Assembly (NCBI GenBank): GCA_004172865.1
Contig: SEBV01000012.1
Coordinates: 86,751 to 150,750, forward strand
Origin: Gammaproteobacteria bacterium
GTDB taxonomy: Bacteria; Pseudomonadota; Gammaproteobacteria; Pseudomonadales; Cellvibrionaceae
DNA length: 64,000 bases
Direction: 5' to 3'
Shown here in pieces: positions 19,237-31,154 of this stretch. Position 1 is the stretch's first letter; every line of letters starts with the position of its first letter. The notes under the pieces are model-generated. The model saw nothing but the letters and a program-made list of their open reading frames with translations, was not told the DNA's origin and did no database searches. Made by a program: the position numbers and the translations under genes.

Positions 19237-19328
19237 ACCCCACGATTTTGCTGGGTATGTTGCTGTCAGGTTACTTTTTATACCGATTGCACATTTTGTT
19301 TTCTTCTCTTGTCCTTAGGGTGATTCGA

Positions 19329-19766
19329 TTGCCATTATCCCCGGAAAACACTACTGAATTTTGGTCAATTGCAGCCTATATAGGCGGAGTGATTTTCCTT
19401 CTCGCATTTATGTTAGGTATCCCATGGTTGCTCGGTGGTCGCGCCTGGGGTAGAGCCAAGAATGATCCTTTCGAGTCTGGCGTTGTTTCCCAAGGTGGTG
19501 CCCGTCTGCGACTCTCAGCCAAATTCTATTTGGTTGCCATGCTGTTTGTTATTTTCGATGTTGAAGCCCTTTATCTATATGCCTGGTCCGTTTCAGTTCG
19601 CGAAAGCGGCTGGATAGGTTTTGCTGAGGCTGTTTTGTTTATTGCTATCCTGTTGGCCGGTTTGTTCTATTTGATTCGTATTGGTGGTTTGGATTGGGCA
19701 CCTGCGCAACGCCGTCGTCGAGCTGAGCGTATTCAAGCCGCACTCAACCGTCAGCAGAATAATTGA
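19329..19766 (+). CDS. nuoA: NADH:quinone oxidoreductase subunit A
   Basis: NuoA is a small membrane subunit of respiratory complex I with three TM helices. The core [17 protein letters not shown]...[30 protein letters not shown] is diagnostic. The start is uncertain. The open frame begins at an ATG at 19227, but that codon lies inside the predicted promoter. The TTG at 19329 has AGGG at an 8-nt spacing and gives 145 residues, close to the 147 of E. coli; a GTG at 19320 is the alternative. It is the first gene of the nuo operon, and nuoB follows after 10 bp. Confidence 0.9.
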   Translation: MPLSPENTTEFWSIAAYIGGVIFLLAFMLGIPWLLGGRAWGRAKNDPFESGVVSQGGARLRLSAKFYLVAMLFVIFDVEALYLYAWSVSVRESGWIGFAEAVLFIAILLAGLFYLIRIGGLDWAPAQRRRRAERIQAALNRQQNN

Positions 19767-19776
19767 GGTTTTATCA

Positions 19777-20451
19777 ATGAAGTACACGCTCACTCGCGCT
19801 AATCCCGATGGTGCCCAAGGCGCCTATCCAATGCAGACGCAAACGACTGTTGCTGATCCGCTTGAAGATGAAGTTCATAAAAGCGTGTTTATGGGTCGCC
19901 TCGAAGATATGATCCATGCTGGCGTTAACTGGGGCCGCGCAAATTCTTTGTGGCCGTACAACTTCGGTTTGTCATGCTGTTATGTAGAAATGGCGACTGC
20001 GTTTACTTCTCCTCATGACCTTGCGCGGTTCGGTGCTGAAGTTATTCGTGCATCGCCTCGTCAAGCTGACTTAATTGTAATTGCTGGTACCTGCTTTATT
20101 AAGATGGCTCCGGTTGTACAGCGCCTTTATGAGCAAATGCTGGAACCCAAGTGGGTTATCTCCATGGGCGCCTGCGCAAACTCTGGCGGTATGTACGATA
20201 TTTATTCAGTGGTGCAGGGGGTAGACAAGTTTCTCCCCGTTGATGTTTATATTCCAGGTTGTCCGCCGCGTCCTGAAGCTTTCTTGCAAGCCTTGACCCT
20301 ACTGCAAGATTCCATAGGAAAAGAGCGTCGTCCTCTTTCATGGACCGTTGGTGAGCAGGGTGTGTATCGCGCAGAAATGCAACCTGAGCGTGACCGCAAA
20401 CAGGCTGAGCGAATTGCAGTAGTAAATCTGCGTTCACCTGATGAAGTTTAA
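19777..20451 (+). CDS. nuoB: NADH:quinone oxidoreductase subunit B
   Basis: NuoB is a peripheral-arm subunit that carries the terminal [4Fe-4S] cluster N2, which reduces quinone. In 224 residues the ligand cysteines are visible: the CC pair in GLSCCYVEM, one in [10 protein letters not shown] and one in [10 protein letters not shown]. The start [12 protein letters not shown] at 19777 has GAGG upstream and matches the E. coli N-terminus MDYTLTR. An upstream in-frame start at 19681 would lie inside nuoA and is rejected. Confidence 0.97.
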   Translation: MKYTLTRANPDGAQGAYPMQTQTTVADPLEDEVHKSVFMGRLEDMIHAGVNWGRANSLWPYNFGLSCCYVEMATAFTSPHDLARFGAEVIRASPRQADLIVIAGTCFIKMAPVVQRLYEQMLEPKWVISMGACANSGGMYDIYSVVQGVDKFLPVDVYIPGCPPRPEAFLQALTLLQDSIGKERRPLSWTVGEQGVYRAEMQPERDRKQAERIAVVNLRSPDEV

Positions 20452-20481
20452 TTTTAAAAATTAGCCTAAGCGACCGTAATA

Positions 20482-22266
20482 ATGACCGAAAACGTCACTC
20501 CAAGCCCACTAGTGCCGGGCGTTGAACATGAAGTTGTGCGTGAATTGCATGAGCAATTCGGTGCCGATGCTTTCGTGTTTCAGACTACTCTCGATAAAGT
20601 ACCTACGCTTTGGGTGCCAAGAGCCCAGCTGATCGACGTATTGGCTTTCTTGCGCAAACTGCCGCGTCCGTTTGTGATGCTTTATGACTTATCTGCAACT
20701 GACGAACGCCTGCGTCAAAATCGTTTAGGAATGCCGATAGAAGATTTCACCGTTTTCTATCATCTGATTTCGATTGATCGCAATAGCGATGTTCGTATTA
20801 AAGTTGCACTTAAGTTAGATGATTTAACACTCCCAACTTCTATCGGTATTTGGCCGAACGCCAACTGGTATGAGCGTGAAGCTTGGGATTTATTTGGTGT
20901 TGTGTTTGAAGGCCACCCGCACTTATCGCGCATTTTGTTGCCGCGTACGTGGGAAGGTCATCCACTTCGCAAAGATTATCCTGCACGCGCAACTGAGTTC
21001 GATCCTTTCAAACTTGATGCTGCCAAGCAAGATTTGGAACAGGAAGCTTTATTGTTCAACCCTGATGAATGGGGCATGAAACGCAGCAATAAAGACAATA
21101 CCGAAGACTTCATGTTTTTGAACCTCGGACCCAACCACCCATCAGCGCACGGCGCTTTCCGTATCGTTTTGCAGTTGGATGGTGAAGAGATTGTCGATTG
21201 TGTGCCGGATATCGGCTATCACCATCGTGGCGCTGAGAAAATGGCCGAGCGTCAATCCTGGCATAGCTATATTCCTTACACCGACCGTATCGATTACCTC
21301 GGTGGGGTAATGAACAACATGCCGTATATTTTGGCAGTTGAAAAATTAGCAGGAATTGAAGTGCCTGATCGCGTTAAGACTATTCGCGTAATGTTGAGCG
21401 AGTTTTTCCGCATCACCTCGCATTTGCTTTATCTCGGTACCTACATTCAAGACGTAGGCGGTATGTCGCCAGTGTTCTTTATGTTTACCGACCGTATGAA
21501 AGCCTATGATGTTATTGAAGCTATTACCGGCTTCCGTATGCATCCTGCCTGGTTCCGTATTGGCGGTCTTGCCCATGATCTTCCGAAAGGTTGGGATCGT
21601 TTGGTCCGTGAATTCGTTGAATGGTTGCCAGGTCGTTTAAAAGAATACGAAAAAGCTGCACTGCAAAACTCTATTTTGGTTGCGCGTTCAGTGGATGTTG
21701 CTCAGTACAATAAAGAGCAAGCGCTTGCATGGGGCGTTACCGGTCCAGGTTTGCGTGCCACGGGTGTTGATTTCGATCTTCGTAAAGCACGCCCTTATTC
21801 TGGTTATGAGAACTTTGAATTTGATGTTCCAACCGCTCACAACGGCGATGCTTATGATCGTGCGGTATTGCGTTTGGAAGAGATGCATCAGTCAGTGCGT
21901 ATTATCAAACAATGTTTGGAAAATATGCCGGCTGGCCCCTACAAAGCTGATCATCCTCTGACGTGTCCGCCACCGAAAGAGCGTACATTACAAGACATCG
22001 AAACCCTGATTACTCACTTCCTGTCAGTATCGTGGGGCCCGATTATGCCAGCGGGTGAAAGTTGCCAGATGATTGAAGCCACTAAAGGCATCAATAGTTA
22101 CTACCTCACTTCTGACAGTAGCACCATGAGTTACCGTACGCGCATACGTACACCTAGCTTCCCACACTTGCAGCAAATTCCGTCTGTGATCAATGGGTCT
22201 ATGATCCCTGATCTTATCGCCTACTTGGGCTCAATTGACTTTGTGATGGCCGATGTTGACCGCTAA
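20482..22266 (+). CDS. nuoCD: NADH:quinone oxidoreductase fused subunit C/D
   Basis: This 594-residue protein is a natural fusion of the 30-kDa (NuoC, about 1-190) and 49-kDa (NuoD, about 205-594) subunits, as in E. coli and many gammaproteobacteria. The NuoC part has [26 protein letters not shown]. The NuoD part has [16 protein letters not shown], the quinone-site His region, and the terminal [19 protein letters not shown]. The fusion marks this as an E. coli-type complex I. The end overlaps nuoE by 14 bp. Confidence 0.97.
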   Translation: MTENVTPSPLVPGVEHEVVRELHEQFGADAFVFQTTLDKVPTLWVPRAQLIDVLAFLRKLPRPFVMLYDLSATDERLRQNRLGMPIEDFTVFYHLISIDRNSDVRIKVALKLDDLTLPTSIGIWPNANWYEREAWDLFGVVFEGHPHLSRILLPRTWEGHPLRKDYPARATEFDPFKLDAAKQDLEQEALLFNPDEWGMKRSNKDNTEDFMFLNLGPNHPSAHGAFRIVLQLDGEEIVDCVPDIGYHHRGAEKMAERQSWHSYIPYTDRIDYLGGVMNNMPYILAVEKLAGIEVPDRVKTIRVMLSEFFRITSHLLYLGTYIQDVGGMSPVFFMFTDRMKAYDVIEAITGFRMHPAWFRIGGLAHDLPKGWDRLVREFVEWLPGRLKEYEKAALQNSILVARSVDVAQYNKEQALAWGVTGPGLRATGVDFDLRKARPYSGYENFEFDVPTAHNGDAYDRAVLRLEEMHQSVRIIKQCLENMPAGPYKADHPLTCPPPKERTLQDIETLITHFLSVSWGPIMPAGESCQMIEATKGINSYYLTSDSSTMSYRTRIRTPSFPHLQQIPSVINGSMIPDLIAYLGSIDFVMADVDR

Positions 22267-22774
22267 TACTACTCAGACAATCGCCACCGACCGCGGTGGT
22301 GACAATTTTGTATTCACGGATTACGAACGTGAGCAAATTGAACATGCAATTCATCATTACGCGGAGCCGCGCGCTGCGACTATTGATGCTTTGAAAATCG
22401 TGCAAAGCCAGCGTCGTTGGGTGCCGGATGGAGCCATCTTCGCTATCGCCGATATTCTCGGCATTGGTGCTGGCGATGTTGAAGGCGTAGCGACTTTCTA
22501 TAACCGTATTTATCGCCAACCAGTTGGTCGTAATGTTATTGCGGTGTGCGACAGTATTGGTTGCTTCTTGATGGGTTTTGATGAGCTTTATGGTTCACTG
22601 CAAACCAAACTTGGCATTAAGCCCGGGCAAACAACTCCAGACGATAAATTTACCTTGTTACCCATTGTATGTTTGGGTGCCTGCGACAAGGCACCGGTGT
22701 TGATGGTTAATGATGCAACTCACTTTAACGTGACGCCTGATAATGTCGATTCAGTATTGGAGCAATATAAATGA
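22253..22774 (+). CDS. nuoE: NADH:quinone oxidoreductase subunit E
   Basis: NuoE is a thioredoxin-fold subunit of the NADH-oxidising module that carries [2Fe-2S] cluster N1a. In 173 residues the four ligand cysteines are visible as VCDSIGC and VCLGAC. The start at 22253 overlaps the nuoCD end (ATGTTGACCGCTAA) and the stop overlaps the nuoF start in ATGA, which suggests tight translational coupling across these three genes. Confidence 0.96.
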   Translation: MLTANTTQTIATDRGGDNFVFTDYEREQIEHAIHHYAEPRAATIDALKIVQSQRRWVPDGAIFAIADILGIGAGDVEGVATFYNRIYRQPVGRNVIAVCDSIGCFLMGFDELYGSLQTKLGIKPGQTTPDDKFTLLPIVCLGACDKAPVLMVNDATHFNVTPDNVDSVLEQYK

Positions 22775-24078
22775 CTTCCAATGTGAATCTTGGCTTGACC
22801 AATGTTGGTCCTGAAACTCATCCATTGACTTGGCGTTATACCAAGTCGGGCAAAGCAGTTTTGGACATCAAAGAATATGAAGCTCTTGAAGGTTATGCTG
22901 CGCTAAAAAAAGCTGTAGCCATGCCTCAAGCCGACGTTCAAGCTGAAGTTAAAGCTGCTAACCTGCGTGGTCGTGGCGGCGCGGGTTTCCCAACTGGAAT
23001 CAAATGGTCTTTGATTCCTATGGGACCAGATGCTGGTCAAAAATACCTCGTTTGCAATGCCGATGAGATGGAGCCGGGCACCTTTAAAGACCGTATGTTA
23101 ATGGAAGAATTGCCGCACCAATTGGTGGAAGCGATGATCCTTGCTGCTTATGCAATTGGAGCCACTAAAGGTTACATCTTTTTGCGCGGCGAATATATTC
23201 TGGCAGGTCAGCGCTTAACCGCTGCGATCGATCAGGCAAAAGCGGCTGGTTATATCGGCGATAATTTATTAGGTACCGATTTTAGCTTTGAGCTTCATGT
23301 TCACTTGGGTGCTGGGCGTTATATCTGCGGTGAAGAAACTGCATTGATTAACTGTCTTGAAGGTCGTCGTGCTAACCCGCGTACCAAGCCACCGTTTCCA
23401 CAACAAGCGGGCGCATGGGGCAAGCCAACCATTGTAAATAACGTTGAAACCTTGATGAACATCCCCGCGATTTTGTTGCGTGGTCCGGATTGGTTTAAAG
23501 GTTTGTCGCAAGGTAAAAGTCCAGATGCCGGTACCAAAATGTACGGTATCTCTGGTCGCGCAAAAATCACTGGTTTGTGGGAATTGCCGATTGGTACTAC
23601 TGGTCGCGAATTACTTTATACCCATGGCGGCGGTATGGCCGATGGTTATGAATTGATGTGCTGGCTGCCCGGCGGCGCCTCCACAGACTTCCTGATGCCA
23701 GAACATCTCGATTTGGCAATGGATTACGACACCATCATGAAAGCCGGTAGCCGTATGGGTACCGCATTAATTATGGTTGTCGATGATAAGCAAAATATTA
23801 TTTCTGCAGTGCGTAACCTTGAGCAATTTTTTGCCCGCGAATCCTGTGGCTGGTGTACTCCATGCCGCGACGGTTTGCCCTGGACGGTGAAAATTCTCGA
23901 ATCTATCGAAGCGGGTGAGGGGCAGGAGGGTGATATTTCCACTCTTCAACAGCTCACCCGTTTCCTGGGGCCAGGCAAAACCTTCTGTGCTCACGCACCG
24001 GGTGCCATGGAGCCACTGCAAAGCGCTTTGAAATTTTTCCCAGCTGAATTTACCAAAGGTATTAAGGCGAAAGCCTAA
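22771..24078 (+). CDS. nuoF: NADH:quinone oxidoreductase subunit F
   Basis: NuoF is the 51-kDa NADH- and FMN-binding subunit, where electrons enter complex I. The 435-residue protein has the nucleotide/FMN loop [17 protein letters not shown], the second loop [19 protein letters not shown], and the N3 [4Fe-4S] ligands [11 protein letters not shown] plus the later FCAHAPGA cysteine. It is translationally coupled to nuoE by ATGA. A 96-bp spacer follows before nuoG, the longest gap within the operon. Confidence 0.97.
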   Translation: MTSNVNLGLTNVGPETHPLTWRYTKSGKAVLDIKEYEALEGYAALKKAVAMPQADVQAEVKAANLRGRGGAGFPTGIKWSLIPMGPDAGQKYLVCNADEMEPGTFKDRMLMEELPHQLVEAMILAAYAIGATKGYIFLRGEYILAGQRLTAAIDQAKAAGYIGDNLLGTDFSFELHVHLGAGRYICGEETALINCLEGRRANPRTKPPFPQQAGAWGKPTIVNNVETLMNIPAILLRGPDWFKGLSQGKSPDAGTKMYGISGRAKITGLWELPIGTTGRELLYTHGGGMADGYELMCWLPGGASTDFLMPEHLDLAMDYDTIMKAGSRMGTALIMVVDDKQNIISAVRNLEQFFARESCGWCTPCRDGLPWTVKILESIEAGEGQEGDISTLQQLTRFLGPGKTFCAHAPGAMEPLQSALKFFPAEFTKGIKAKA

Positions 24079-24174
24079 CAGCAATAAAGCGCAGTTTTCA
24101 CGAGGTGATTTCGCGATCACTTTAAACTTTAAAACCGCTAGACGGTAAAAGACCTTAAAAAGGTAAGACGCAGA
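24079..24174 (+). promoter_or_regulatory. nuoF-nuoG spacer with three small inverted repeats
   Basis: Three short hairpins can be drawn in this 96-bp spacer: GTGAT/ATCAC (24105-24120), ACCG/CGGT (24134-24146) and ACCTT/AAGGT (24152-24164). They may tune mRNA processing between the two gene blocks. No terminator T tract is seen. Confidence 0.3.
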
Positions 24175-26880
24175 ATGGCGACCATTCACGTAGATGGTAA
24201 ATCGTACGACGTTAACGGATCAGACAACCTCCTTGAGGCGTGTTTGACCCTTGGCCTCGATATTCCGTATTTTTGTTGGCACCCCGCTTTAGGTTCCGTT
24301 GGCGCTTGTCGTCAATGTGCTGTTAAGCAGTTCAACGACGAAAATGACACTCGCGGTCGTTTGGTTATGTCGTGCATGACGCCCGCTAATGACAAGACGT
24401 ACATTGCAATCAAAGACGAAGAAGCGAAGTCGTTTCGTAAAAGCGTCGTTGAATGGTTGATGACTAATCACCCGCACGACTGCCCGGTCTGCGCCGAAGG
24501 TGGTCATTGCCATTTGCAAGATATGACAGTGATGACAGGTCACAATACTCGTCGTTACAGATTCACCAAGCGCACCCATATTAATCAGGATCTTGGTCCT
24601 TTCGTAAATCACGAAATGAACCGCTGTATCGCCTGTTATCGCTGTGTTCGTTACTACGACGATTATGCTGGCGGTAAAGATTTTGGTGTTTACGGCGCTC
24701 ACGATAATGTGTATTTCGGCCGCCCGGAAAGTGGCGATCTTGAAAGTGAATTCTCCGGTAATTTGACTGAAGTTTGTCCAACTGGTGTATTCACTGATAA
24801 AACCCACGCGGATCACTACACCCGTAAATGGGATATGCAATTTGCTCCAAGTGTTTGCCAAAGCTGTTCGGTGGGTTGTAACACCAGTCCCGGTGAGCGT
24901 TACGGTGAAATTCGCCGTATCGAAAATCGTTTTAACGGCTCAGTAAACCAGTATTTCCTCTGCGACCGCGGTCGTTTTGGTTATGGTTACGTTAACCGCG
25001 AAGATCGTCCAACCAAGCCGCGTTTAGCATCCAGCTCACAAGTATTTACTATCGATTCTGCGTTGGATCAAGCTGCTGACTTACTGCGCAGTGCCAAGCG
25101 TGTTGTCGGTATTGGTTCACCACGTGCATCGCTTGAAACCAACTTTGCATTGGCAAATCTGGTTGGCAGCGGCAATGTGTCTTACGGTGTTTCTGCTGAA
25201 GAACAAGCGCTTAATGGCCTTGTCTATAAAGTATTGAAGGAGGGCAGTGTAACTACGCCTAACCTTCGTGATATTGAAAAAGCTGACACAGTGTTAGTGC
25301 TTGGTGAAGATATTACGCAAACGGCACCGCGCCTTGCGTTAGCAGTTCGTCAAGCGGCTAAAACTCTTGCATTTAAGATGGCGGCAGCGAAGAAGGTTCC
25401 AGAATGGAATGCTGCTCCAATTAAGAATATCGTCCAGTCTGAAAAAAGCCCAATCTACATCGCCAGCGTTACCGCAACTCGTTTGGATGATGTAGCTGCA
25501 TCGACAACGCGTAGTTCTGCAGCTGATATTGCTCGCTTAGGTTTCGCAGTCGCTAATATTATTGATTCGTCCTCTCCTGCAGTCGCTGGCCTTTCGTCTG
25601 AGCAAACTGAGCAAGCACAAGCTATAGCAGCTGGACTGCTCGCTGCTGATAAACCACTGATTGTTTCAGGTACCGGTTTAAAATCACAAGCAATTATTCA
25701 AGCTGCTGCCAATATCGCTTATGCACTTAAATTTCGCGGTAAAGAGGTGGGCATAGCGCTTACTTTGCTGGAAGCAAATAGTTTGGGTACCGCTTTGTTG
25801 AACACACAGGGTGGCGAATCAATCGAAGCCATTTTGACAGCTGTTCGCGATGGCGCTGCCGACGGATTAGTTGTAGTTGAAAATGATCTTTATCAACGTG
25901 CCCCAGCTGAGCTTGTTGATGCAGCATTAAAAGCGGCGAAAGTTGTTTTGGTTCTCGATCATCACTCGACTAAAATAGTTGATAAAGCACACTTTGTATT
26001 GCCTGCTTCAAGCTTTGCTGAAGGCGACGGTACCTTGGTAAATATGGAAGGCCGTGCACAACGTTTCTTCCAGGTTTTCGATGCGTCATATTACAAGCCT
26101 GAAAAGTTAATTCGTGAAGGTTGGCGCTGGTTGCACGCAATCAAGTCAACCTTGGATAACAAAATTGTTGATTGGACTGTGTTGGACGATGTGACCGCAA
26201 GTTTGGCAAGTTCAAACAGCGCGCTGTCTGCCATTGCTGGTGCCGCACCAGATTCAAAATTACGTATTCACGGATCAAGAATTGCGCGTGAACCGCGCCG
26301 TTATTCTGGCCGTACTGCAATGCGTGCGAATATCTCTGTTCATGAAGTACGCCAGCCACAGGATCAAGATTCTGCCATGTCTTATTCAATGGAAGGTATT
26401 TCAGGACCAACCAATAATTCGCAATTAATTCCATTTGCGTGGGCTCCAGGTTGGAACTCTCCGCAAGCCTGGAATAAATTTCAGGATGAAGTAGGCGGTA
26501 GCCTCCGCGCCGGTGATCCCGGTGTGCGTCTGCTTGAGCCTGCAGCTTCTGCACACTATTTCACCGAGATTCCGACTTCAGTGGAAGGTTTGCAATCGGC
26601 TCCGCTGTATCACATTTTTGGTAGTGATGAACAATCAGCTCGCTCAGAAGTGTTGGCAACTCGCGTTCCTGCTGCTTATGTTGGTGTATCAACGAGCGAT
26701 GCTCAAAGCCTTGGCTTGGCTAATGGCCAAAATGCTGAAGTGATTGTCAACGGCTCGATATTTATTGCTCCGGTTAAAGTTATTGCGGAATTGGCGGTAG
26801 GCGTAATTGGTGTGCCGGTTCTCGCAGGCCTGCCACGAGTTTCATCTGGCGCGGCGGTTAGCCTGAAAGGGGGTGCTTAA
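24175..26880 (+). CDS. nuoG: NADH:quinone oxidoreductase subunit G
   Basis: NuoG is the large 75-kDa iron-sulfur subunit (901 residues). The N-terminal ferredoxin part has [2Fe-2S] ligands around [18 protein letters not shown]. His/Cys cluster N5 is at [14 protein letters not shown], a further cluster at [11 protein letters not shown], and the extra N7-type motif at CQSCSVGC, as in E. coli. The rest is a molybdopterin-oxidoreductase-like fold without a cofactor. The stop overlaps the nuoH start by 1 bp. Confidence 0.96.
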   Translation: MATIHVDGKSYDVNGSDNLLEACLTLGLDIPYFCWHPALGSVGACRQCAVKQFNDENDTRGRLVMSCMTPANDKTYIAIKDEEAKSFRKSVVEWLMTNHPHDCPVCAEGGHCHLQDMTVMTGHNTRRYRFTKRTHINQDLGPFVNHEMNRCIACYRCVRYYDDYAGGKDFGVYGAHDNVYFGRPESGDLESEFSGNLTEVCPTGVFTDKTHADHYTRKWDMQFAPSVCQSCSVGCNTSPGERYGEIRRIENRFNGSVNQYFLCDRGRFGYGYVNREDRPTKPRLASSSQVFTIDSALDQAADLLRSAKRVVGIGSPRASLETNFALANLVGSGNVSYGVSAEEQALNGLVYKVLKEGSVTTPNLRDIEKADTVLVLGEDITQTAPRLALAVRQAAKTLAFKMAAAKKVPEWNAAPIKNIVQSEKSPIYIASVTATRLDDVAASTTRSSAADIARLGFAVANIIDSSSPAVAGLSSEQTEQAQAIAAGLLAADKPLIVSGTGLKSQAIIQAAANIAYALKFRGKEVGIALTLLEANSLGTALLNTQGGESIEAILTAVRDGAADGLVVVENDLYQRAPAELVDAALKAAKVVLVLDHHSTKIVDKAHFVLPASSFAEGDGTLVNMEGRAQRFFQVFDASYYKPEKLIREGWRWLHAIKSTLDNKIVDWTVLDDVTASLASSNSALSAIAGAAPDSKLRIHGSRIAREPRRYSGRTAMRANISVHEVRQPQDQDSAMSYSMEGISGPTNNSQLIPFAWAPGWNSPQAWNKFQDEVGGSLRAGDPGVRLLEPAASAHYFTEIPTSVEGLQSAPLYHIFGSDEQSARSEVLATRVPAAYVGVSTSDAQSLGLANGQNAEVIVNGSIFIAPVKVIAELAVGVIGVPVLAGLPRVSSGAAVSLKGGA

Positions 26881-27887
26881 TGTCTATTTTCACTCCTGAA
26901 GTCATCGCGATTATCTGGGCAGTAGCGAAAGCATTAATTGTGCTTTTTGGTGTAGTTATTTGTGCTGCTTTCCTGAGCTTCGTTGAGCGTCGCTTGTTAG
27001 CGCTTTGGCAAGATCGTTACGGTCCTAACCGTGCTGGTCCTTTCGGTTTGCTGCAGTTGCCGGCTGATATGATCAAGATGTTCTTCAAAGAAGACTGGAC
27101 TCCACCTTTCGTTGACAAGTTAACTTTCTGGTTGGCTCCTGCCATTGCCATGAGTGGTTTGCTCTTGTCGTTTGCCATTGTTCCTGTTATTCCAGGTTGG
27201 GTAGCAGCGGATCTGGACATTGGCTTGCTGTTCTTCTTTGCGATGGCTGGATTAGCTGTGTACGCCGTTATGTTTGGTGGCTGGTCATCTAACAATAAAT
27301 ACGCGTTATTGGGTGGCGTTCGTGCCACCGCTCAAACCGTTAGCTATGAAGTGTTTATGGGCTTGTCATTAATGGGCGTAGTGGTCATCACTGGCTCGTT
27401 CAACATGACTGACATCGTTAATGCTCAAAAAGGATGCTGGTTTGTTTTCCCGCAATTCTTGGGTTTCTTAACCTTCGCCACTGCCGGTATTGCAGTGACT
27501 CACCGTTCACCATTCGATGCGCCGGAAGCAGAGCAAGACCTTGCGGCTGGTTATCACACTGAATACTCAGGTTTGAAGTGGGGTATGTTCTTCGTTGGTG
27601 AATATATCGGCGTGGTACTTATTTCGTCGTTGATCACTGTGTTGTTTTTCGGTGGATGGTTACCACCGTTTGAATGGTCTGTATTTGATTACGTGCCTGC
27701 ATTCTTCTGGTTCGCTACCAAAACTGCATTTTTTATTATGATGTTTATTTTGATCCGCGCGGCTTTACCTCGTCCTCGTTATGACCAGATCATGGACTTC
27801 GGATGGCGTATTTGTTTGCCGGTGACGCTTGTTAACCTTGTGGCTACTGCAGCGGTTGTACTGCTGTTGAACCCGTCTGCTGCTTAA
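26880..27887 (+). CDS. nuoH: NADH:quinone oxidoreductase subunit H
   Basis: NuoH is a membrane subunit (335 residues, about eight TM helices) that forms the quinone chamber with NuoB and Nuo[25 protein letters not shown] and the acidic loop [24 protein letters not shown] are diagnostic. The usual length and N-terminal [13 protein letters not shown] are retained. Confidence 0.97.
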   Translation: MSIFTPEVIAIIWAVAKALIVLFGVVICAAFLSFVERRLLALWQDRYGPNRAGPFGLLQLPADMIKMFFKEDWTPPFVDKLTFWLAPAIAMSGLLLSFAIVPVIPGWVAADLDIGLLFFFAMAGLAVYAVMFGGWSSNNKYALLGGVRATAQTVSYEVFMGLSLMGVVVITGSFNMTDIVNAQKGCWFVFPQFLGFLTFATAGIAVTHRSPFDAPEAEQDLAAGYHTEYSGLKWGMFFVGEYIGVVLISSLITVLFFGGWLPPFEWSVFDYVPAFFWFATKTAFFIMMFILIRAALPRPRYDQIMDFGWRICLPVTLVNLVATAAVVLLLNPSAA

Positions 27888-27902
27888 GGTTGAGGTACTG
27901 AA

Positions 27903-28439
27903 ATGTTGAAGCTTTTACACGATATATTTACCCAGTTCCGCAGCTTGTGGATGGTTTTTACCCATGCGTGGCGTAAGCGCGATACGATTTTGTATCCCGA
28001 ACAAATGCCTTATGTTCCACCGCGTTATCGTGGTCGCATTATTCTTACTCGCGACCCAGACGGTGAAGAGCGCTGCGTAGCTTGTAATTTGTGTGCGGTT
28101 GCTTGCCCGGTCGGTTGCATTTCCTTGCAGAAAGCTGAACGTGATGATGGCCGTTGGTTTCCGGAGTTTTTCCGCATCAATTTCTCGCGTTGTATTTTTT
28201 GCGGTATGTGTGAAGAAGCCTGTCCAACTACGGCTATTCAACTTACACCTGATTTTGAAATGGCAGAATTTAATCGCCAAAATCTGGTTTACGAGAAAGA
28301 GCATTTATTGATTTCTGGCCCCGGTAAATATCCGGATTACAACTTCTATCGCGTTTCAGGTCTTGCCATCGCTGGCAAGGCAAAAGGTGCAGCTCAAAAT
28401 GAAGCAGCTCCGATAAACGTGAAAAGTCTTTTGCCTTAA
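27903..28439 (+). CDS. nuoI: NADH:quinone oxidoreductase subunit I
   Basis: NuoI is an 8Fe ferredoxin-like connector subunit that carries clusters N6a and N6b. In 178 residues the two motifs are intact: [15 protein letters not shown] and [16 protein letters not shown]. It sits 15 bp after nuoH, with the usual operon order. Confidence 0.97.
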   Translation: MLKLLHDIFTQFRSLWMVFTHAWRKRDTILYPEQMPYVPPRYRGRIILTRDPDGEERCVACNLCAVACPVGCISLQKAERDDGRWFPEFFRINFSRCIFCGMCEEACPTTAIQLTPDFEMAEFNRQNLVYEKEHLLISGPGKYPDYNFYRVSGLAIAGKAKGAAQNEAAPINVKSLLP

Positions 28440-28457
28440 CTAGAACAGGAATACGAC

Positions 28458-28982
28458 GTGGGAACTGCAATAGCTTTTTACTTCGCCGCTGCGATTGCTG
28501 TAATTGCTTCGGTGAGAGTTATCACTAATACCAACCCGGTACATGCTTTGTTGTATCTGGTTGTTTCATTGCTTGCTGTAGCGATGATCTTTTTTGCCCT
28601 GGGCGCGCCTTTTGCTGCTGCTCTGGAAATGATTGTGTACGCCGGTGCCATTATGGTGTTGTTCGTATTCGTGGTGATGATATTAAACCTCGGTGCTGTT
28701 ATCGATGAACAAGAGAGAAAATGGCTGACTCCGCGTGCGTGGATTGGACCATCTTTTTTATCTTTAGCACTATTGGGTGAACTGCTTTACACCATCAAGC
28801 CCAACCTCGAAACCTTTATTGAAATCACCAAAGTTGGTCCTAAAGAAGTAGGTATCGCTTTGTTTGGTCCTTATGTATTGGCAGTAGAACTTGCGTCTAT
28901 GTTACTGCTTGCTGCCATGGTTTCTGCATGGCACTTGGGTCGCGATGCTGATAAAGACGATAAGGAGAATAAACATGCTTAA
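28458..28982 (+). CDS. nuoJ: NADH:quinone oxidoreductase subunit J
   Basis: NuoJ is a hydrophobic membrane subunit (174 residues, five TM helices). [23 protein letters not shown] is the conserved TM3 segment with the pi-bulge typical of the family. Translation starts at a GTG (28458), preceded by CAGGAA. The end overlaps nuoK by 8 bp. Confidence 0.95.
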   Translation: MGTAIAFYFAAAIAVIASVRVITNTNPVHALLYLVVSLLAVAMIFFALGAPFAAALEMIVYAGAIMVLFVFVVMILNLGAVIDEQERKWLTPRAWIGPSFLSLALLGELLYTIKPNLETFIEITKVGPKEVGIALFGPYVLAVELASMLLLAAMVSAWHLGRDADKDDKENKHA

Positions 28983-29304
28983 CGGTATTGCTGTGACTCA
29001 CGGCATTCCTATGGAGCACGGCTTATTGTTGGCCGCAATGCTTTTTGTTATAGGTCTAGCCGGCGTATTGATTCGTCGCAACCTTTTGTTCTTGCTAATG
29101 AGCATTGAAATCATGATGAATGCTTGCGCCTTGGCATTTGTGGTTGCAGGTGCGCGTTGGGTACAGCCCGACGGCCAAATCATGTTTATCTTAATTTTAA
29201 CCTTGGCCGCTTCTGAAGCCGCAATTGGCTTGGCAATCGTTATTCAACTTTACCGTCGCTACCAGTCTTTGGATGTTGATGCTGCAAGTGAGATGCGCGG
29301 ATGA
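28975..29304 (+). CDS. nuoK: NADH:quinone oxidoreductase subunit K
   Basis: NuoK is a three-TM antiporter-like small subunit (109 residues) with the proton-pathway glutamates in [19 protein letters not shown] and [10 protein letters not shown]. The start at 28975 has a strong TAAGGAG at a 7-nt spacing. A later ATG (29011) would match the shorter E. coli N-terminus but lacks such a site. It ends EMRG and overlaps nuoL by 4 bp. Confidence 0.95.
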   Translation: MLNGIAVTHGIPMEHGLLLAAMLFVIGLAGVLIRRNLLFLLMSIEIMMNACALAFVVAGARWVQPDGQIMFILILTLAASEAAIGLAIVIQLYRRYQSLDVDAASEMRG

Positions 29305-31136
29305 ACCAACTCTATTTAACAATTTTATTTCCTCTCATCGGCTTTTTGATTCTTGTTTCAGGCCGTAAGCGCATATCTGAAAATGTTGCTGCTTTTGTAG
29401 GTGTTGGTTCTGTTGGTTTGGCTGCGCTGGTAGCTGCATTTGCTGGTTACGATTACCTGCAACATCAACCAGAAACACCTTTTGTTCAGCCATTATGGAC
29501 ATGGGTAAATGTCGCTGGTTTCGCGCCCGCTTTTAACTTGCATTTAGATGGTTTGTCGCTAACCATGCTTGGCGTGATTACCGGTGTTGGCTTTCTGATT
29601 CACTTGTTCGCCTCTTGGTATATGCGTGGCGATGAAGATTACGCTCGCTTCTTCTCATACATGAACCTCTTCCTCGCGAGCATGATTTTATTGGTGCTTG
29701 GTGACAGTCTGGTCTCCTTGTATTTTGGTTGGGAAGGTGTAGGTTTATGCTCTTATTTGTTGATCGGCTACTACTATCGCGATCCAGCAAATGGTGCTGC
29801 AGCTCGTAAAGCCTTCGTCGTTACCCGTGTTGGTGATGCCTTTATGGCAATCGGCTTATTTGTTCTCTATCAACACTTGGGCACCCTTAATATTCAAGAG
29901 GTATTGGCAAAAGCACCTGCTGTATTTGCAATAGGTTCCACCGCCGTAACTTTTGCAACCTTGATGTTACTCGGTGGCGCTGTCGGTAAATCTGCACAGT
30001 TACCTCTGCAGACTTGGCTTGCGGATGCGATGGCAGGTCCAACTCCAGTATCCGCATTGATTCACGCCGCAACAATGGTAACCGCGGGTGTTTATTTGAT
30101 CGCACGTACTCATACCTTGTTTGAATTGGCTCCAGATGTGCTTTATCTGGTAGGCGTTATCGGTGCTGTTACGTTATTTATTGCAGGCTTTGCCGCGCTG
30201 GTACAAACAGATATCAAACGTATTCTTGCTTATTCGACCATGAGTCAAATCGGCTACATGTTTTTGGCTTTGGGCGTTAAAGCGTATCAACCAGCGATTT
30301 GGCATTTGGTTTATCACGCTTTCTTTAAAGCCTTGCTGTTCTTGTCTTCAGGTGCCGTGATCATTGCCTGTCACCACGAACAAAATATTTTCAAAATGGG
30401 CGGCCTTCGTAAGAAGATTCCTTTTGTATATGCCTGTTTCCTTGTGGGCGGTTCAGCTTTAGTTGCATTGCCATGGGTAACTGTAGGTTTCTACTCAAAA
30501 GATGAAATTTTGTTGGGCGCTTACAGTCATCCTGAGCTTTTCTACGCCGGTTTAGCTGGCGCGTTTATGACCGCCATCTATACCTTCCGTTTAATATTCG
30601 TAGCCTTCCACGGCGAAGCGAAAACCGAAGTTCATGCGCTTCACGGTGCGGACTATTGGTTGCCACTGGGCATCTTGCTAGTACTTTCAACTGGTCTTGG
30701 CGCTCTGATTGTTCCTCCGTTAAATAGTGTTTTGCCAGCTAGTCATGAAGTAGAAGAGGGCTCCAAGCACTTTGTCGAAATCATTACGATTGCGACTGCA
30801 GTGATAGGTACCTTGCTAGCAATATTCTTATTCTTGTTTGATACCAAAATAGTTAAATCAATTGCCTCTTCTTCAATCGGCAAAGTGCTTATTAAATTCT
30901 GGTATGGAGCTTGGGGTTTCGATTGGTTGTACGACAAGGTATTGGTTAAGCCTTATGTATTCCTTGCGTACCTATTGCGTAAAGATCCAATTGATAAAAC
31001 CTTCAATTTAATCCCTGCCAGCGTTACGCAGGTACATAAATTGTTGAGTGCTACTCAAACCGGTAGCGTACGTTGGTACGCTGCCACCATTGCTGCCGGT
31101 GTGGTGATTATTCTCGCCGCGCTTGTGTTGTTGTAA
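29301..31136 (+). CDS. nuoL: NADH:quinone oxidoreductase subunit L
   Basis: NuoL is an Mrp-antiporter-like proton-pumping subunit (611 residues) with the long C-terminal amphipathic helix. Visible motifs are [49 protein letters not shown], and the Lys/His pathway around [16 protein letters not shown]. The length fits E. coli NuoL (613). Its start overlaps the nuoK stop. Confidence 0.97.
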   Translation: MNQLYLTILFPLIGFLILVSGRKRISENVAAFVGVGSVGLAALVAAFAGYDYLQHQPETPFVQPLWTWVNVAGFAPAFNLHLDGLSLTMLGVITGVGFLIHLFASWYMRGDEDYARFFSYMNLFLASMILLVLGDSLVSLYFGWEGVGLCSYLLIGYYYRDPANGAAARKAFVVTRVGDAFMAIGLFVLYQHLGTLNIQEVLAKAPAVFAIGSTAVTFATLMLLGGAVGKSAQLPLQTWLADAMAGPTPVSALIHAATMVTAGVYLIARTHTLFELAPDVLYLVGVIGAVTLFIAGFAALVQTDIKRILAYSTMSQIGYMFLALGVKAYQPAIWHLVYHAFFKALLFLSSGAVIIACHHEQNIFKMGGLRKKIPFVYACFLVGGSALVALPWVTVGFYSKDEILLGAYSHPELFYAGLAGAFMTAIYTFRLIFVAFHGEAKTEVHALHGADYWLPLGILLVLSTGLGALIVPPLNSVLPASHEVEEGSKHFVEIITIATAVIGTLLAIFLFLFDTKIVKSIASSSIGKVLIKFWYGAWGFDWLYDKVLVKPYVFLAYLLRKDPIDKTFNLIPASVTQVHKLLSATQTGSVRWYAATIAAGVVIILAALVLL

Positions 31137-31154
31137 GACTATAAGGAACCAGAG

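Noticed and set aside
19227..19328. N-terminal extension of NuoA
   Set aside because: The ATG lies within a good promoter and no ribosome site precedes it; the extension is not part of the known family.
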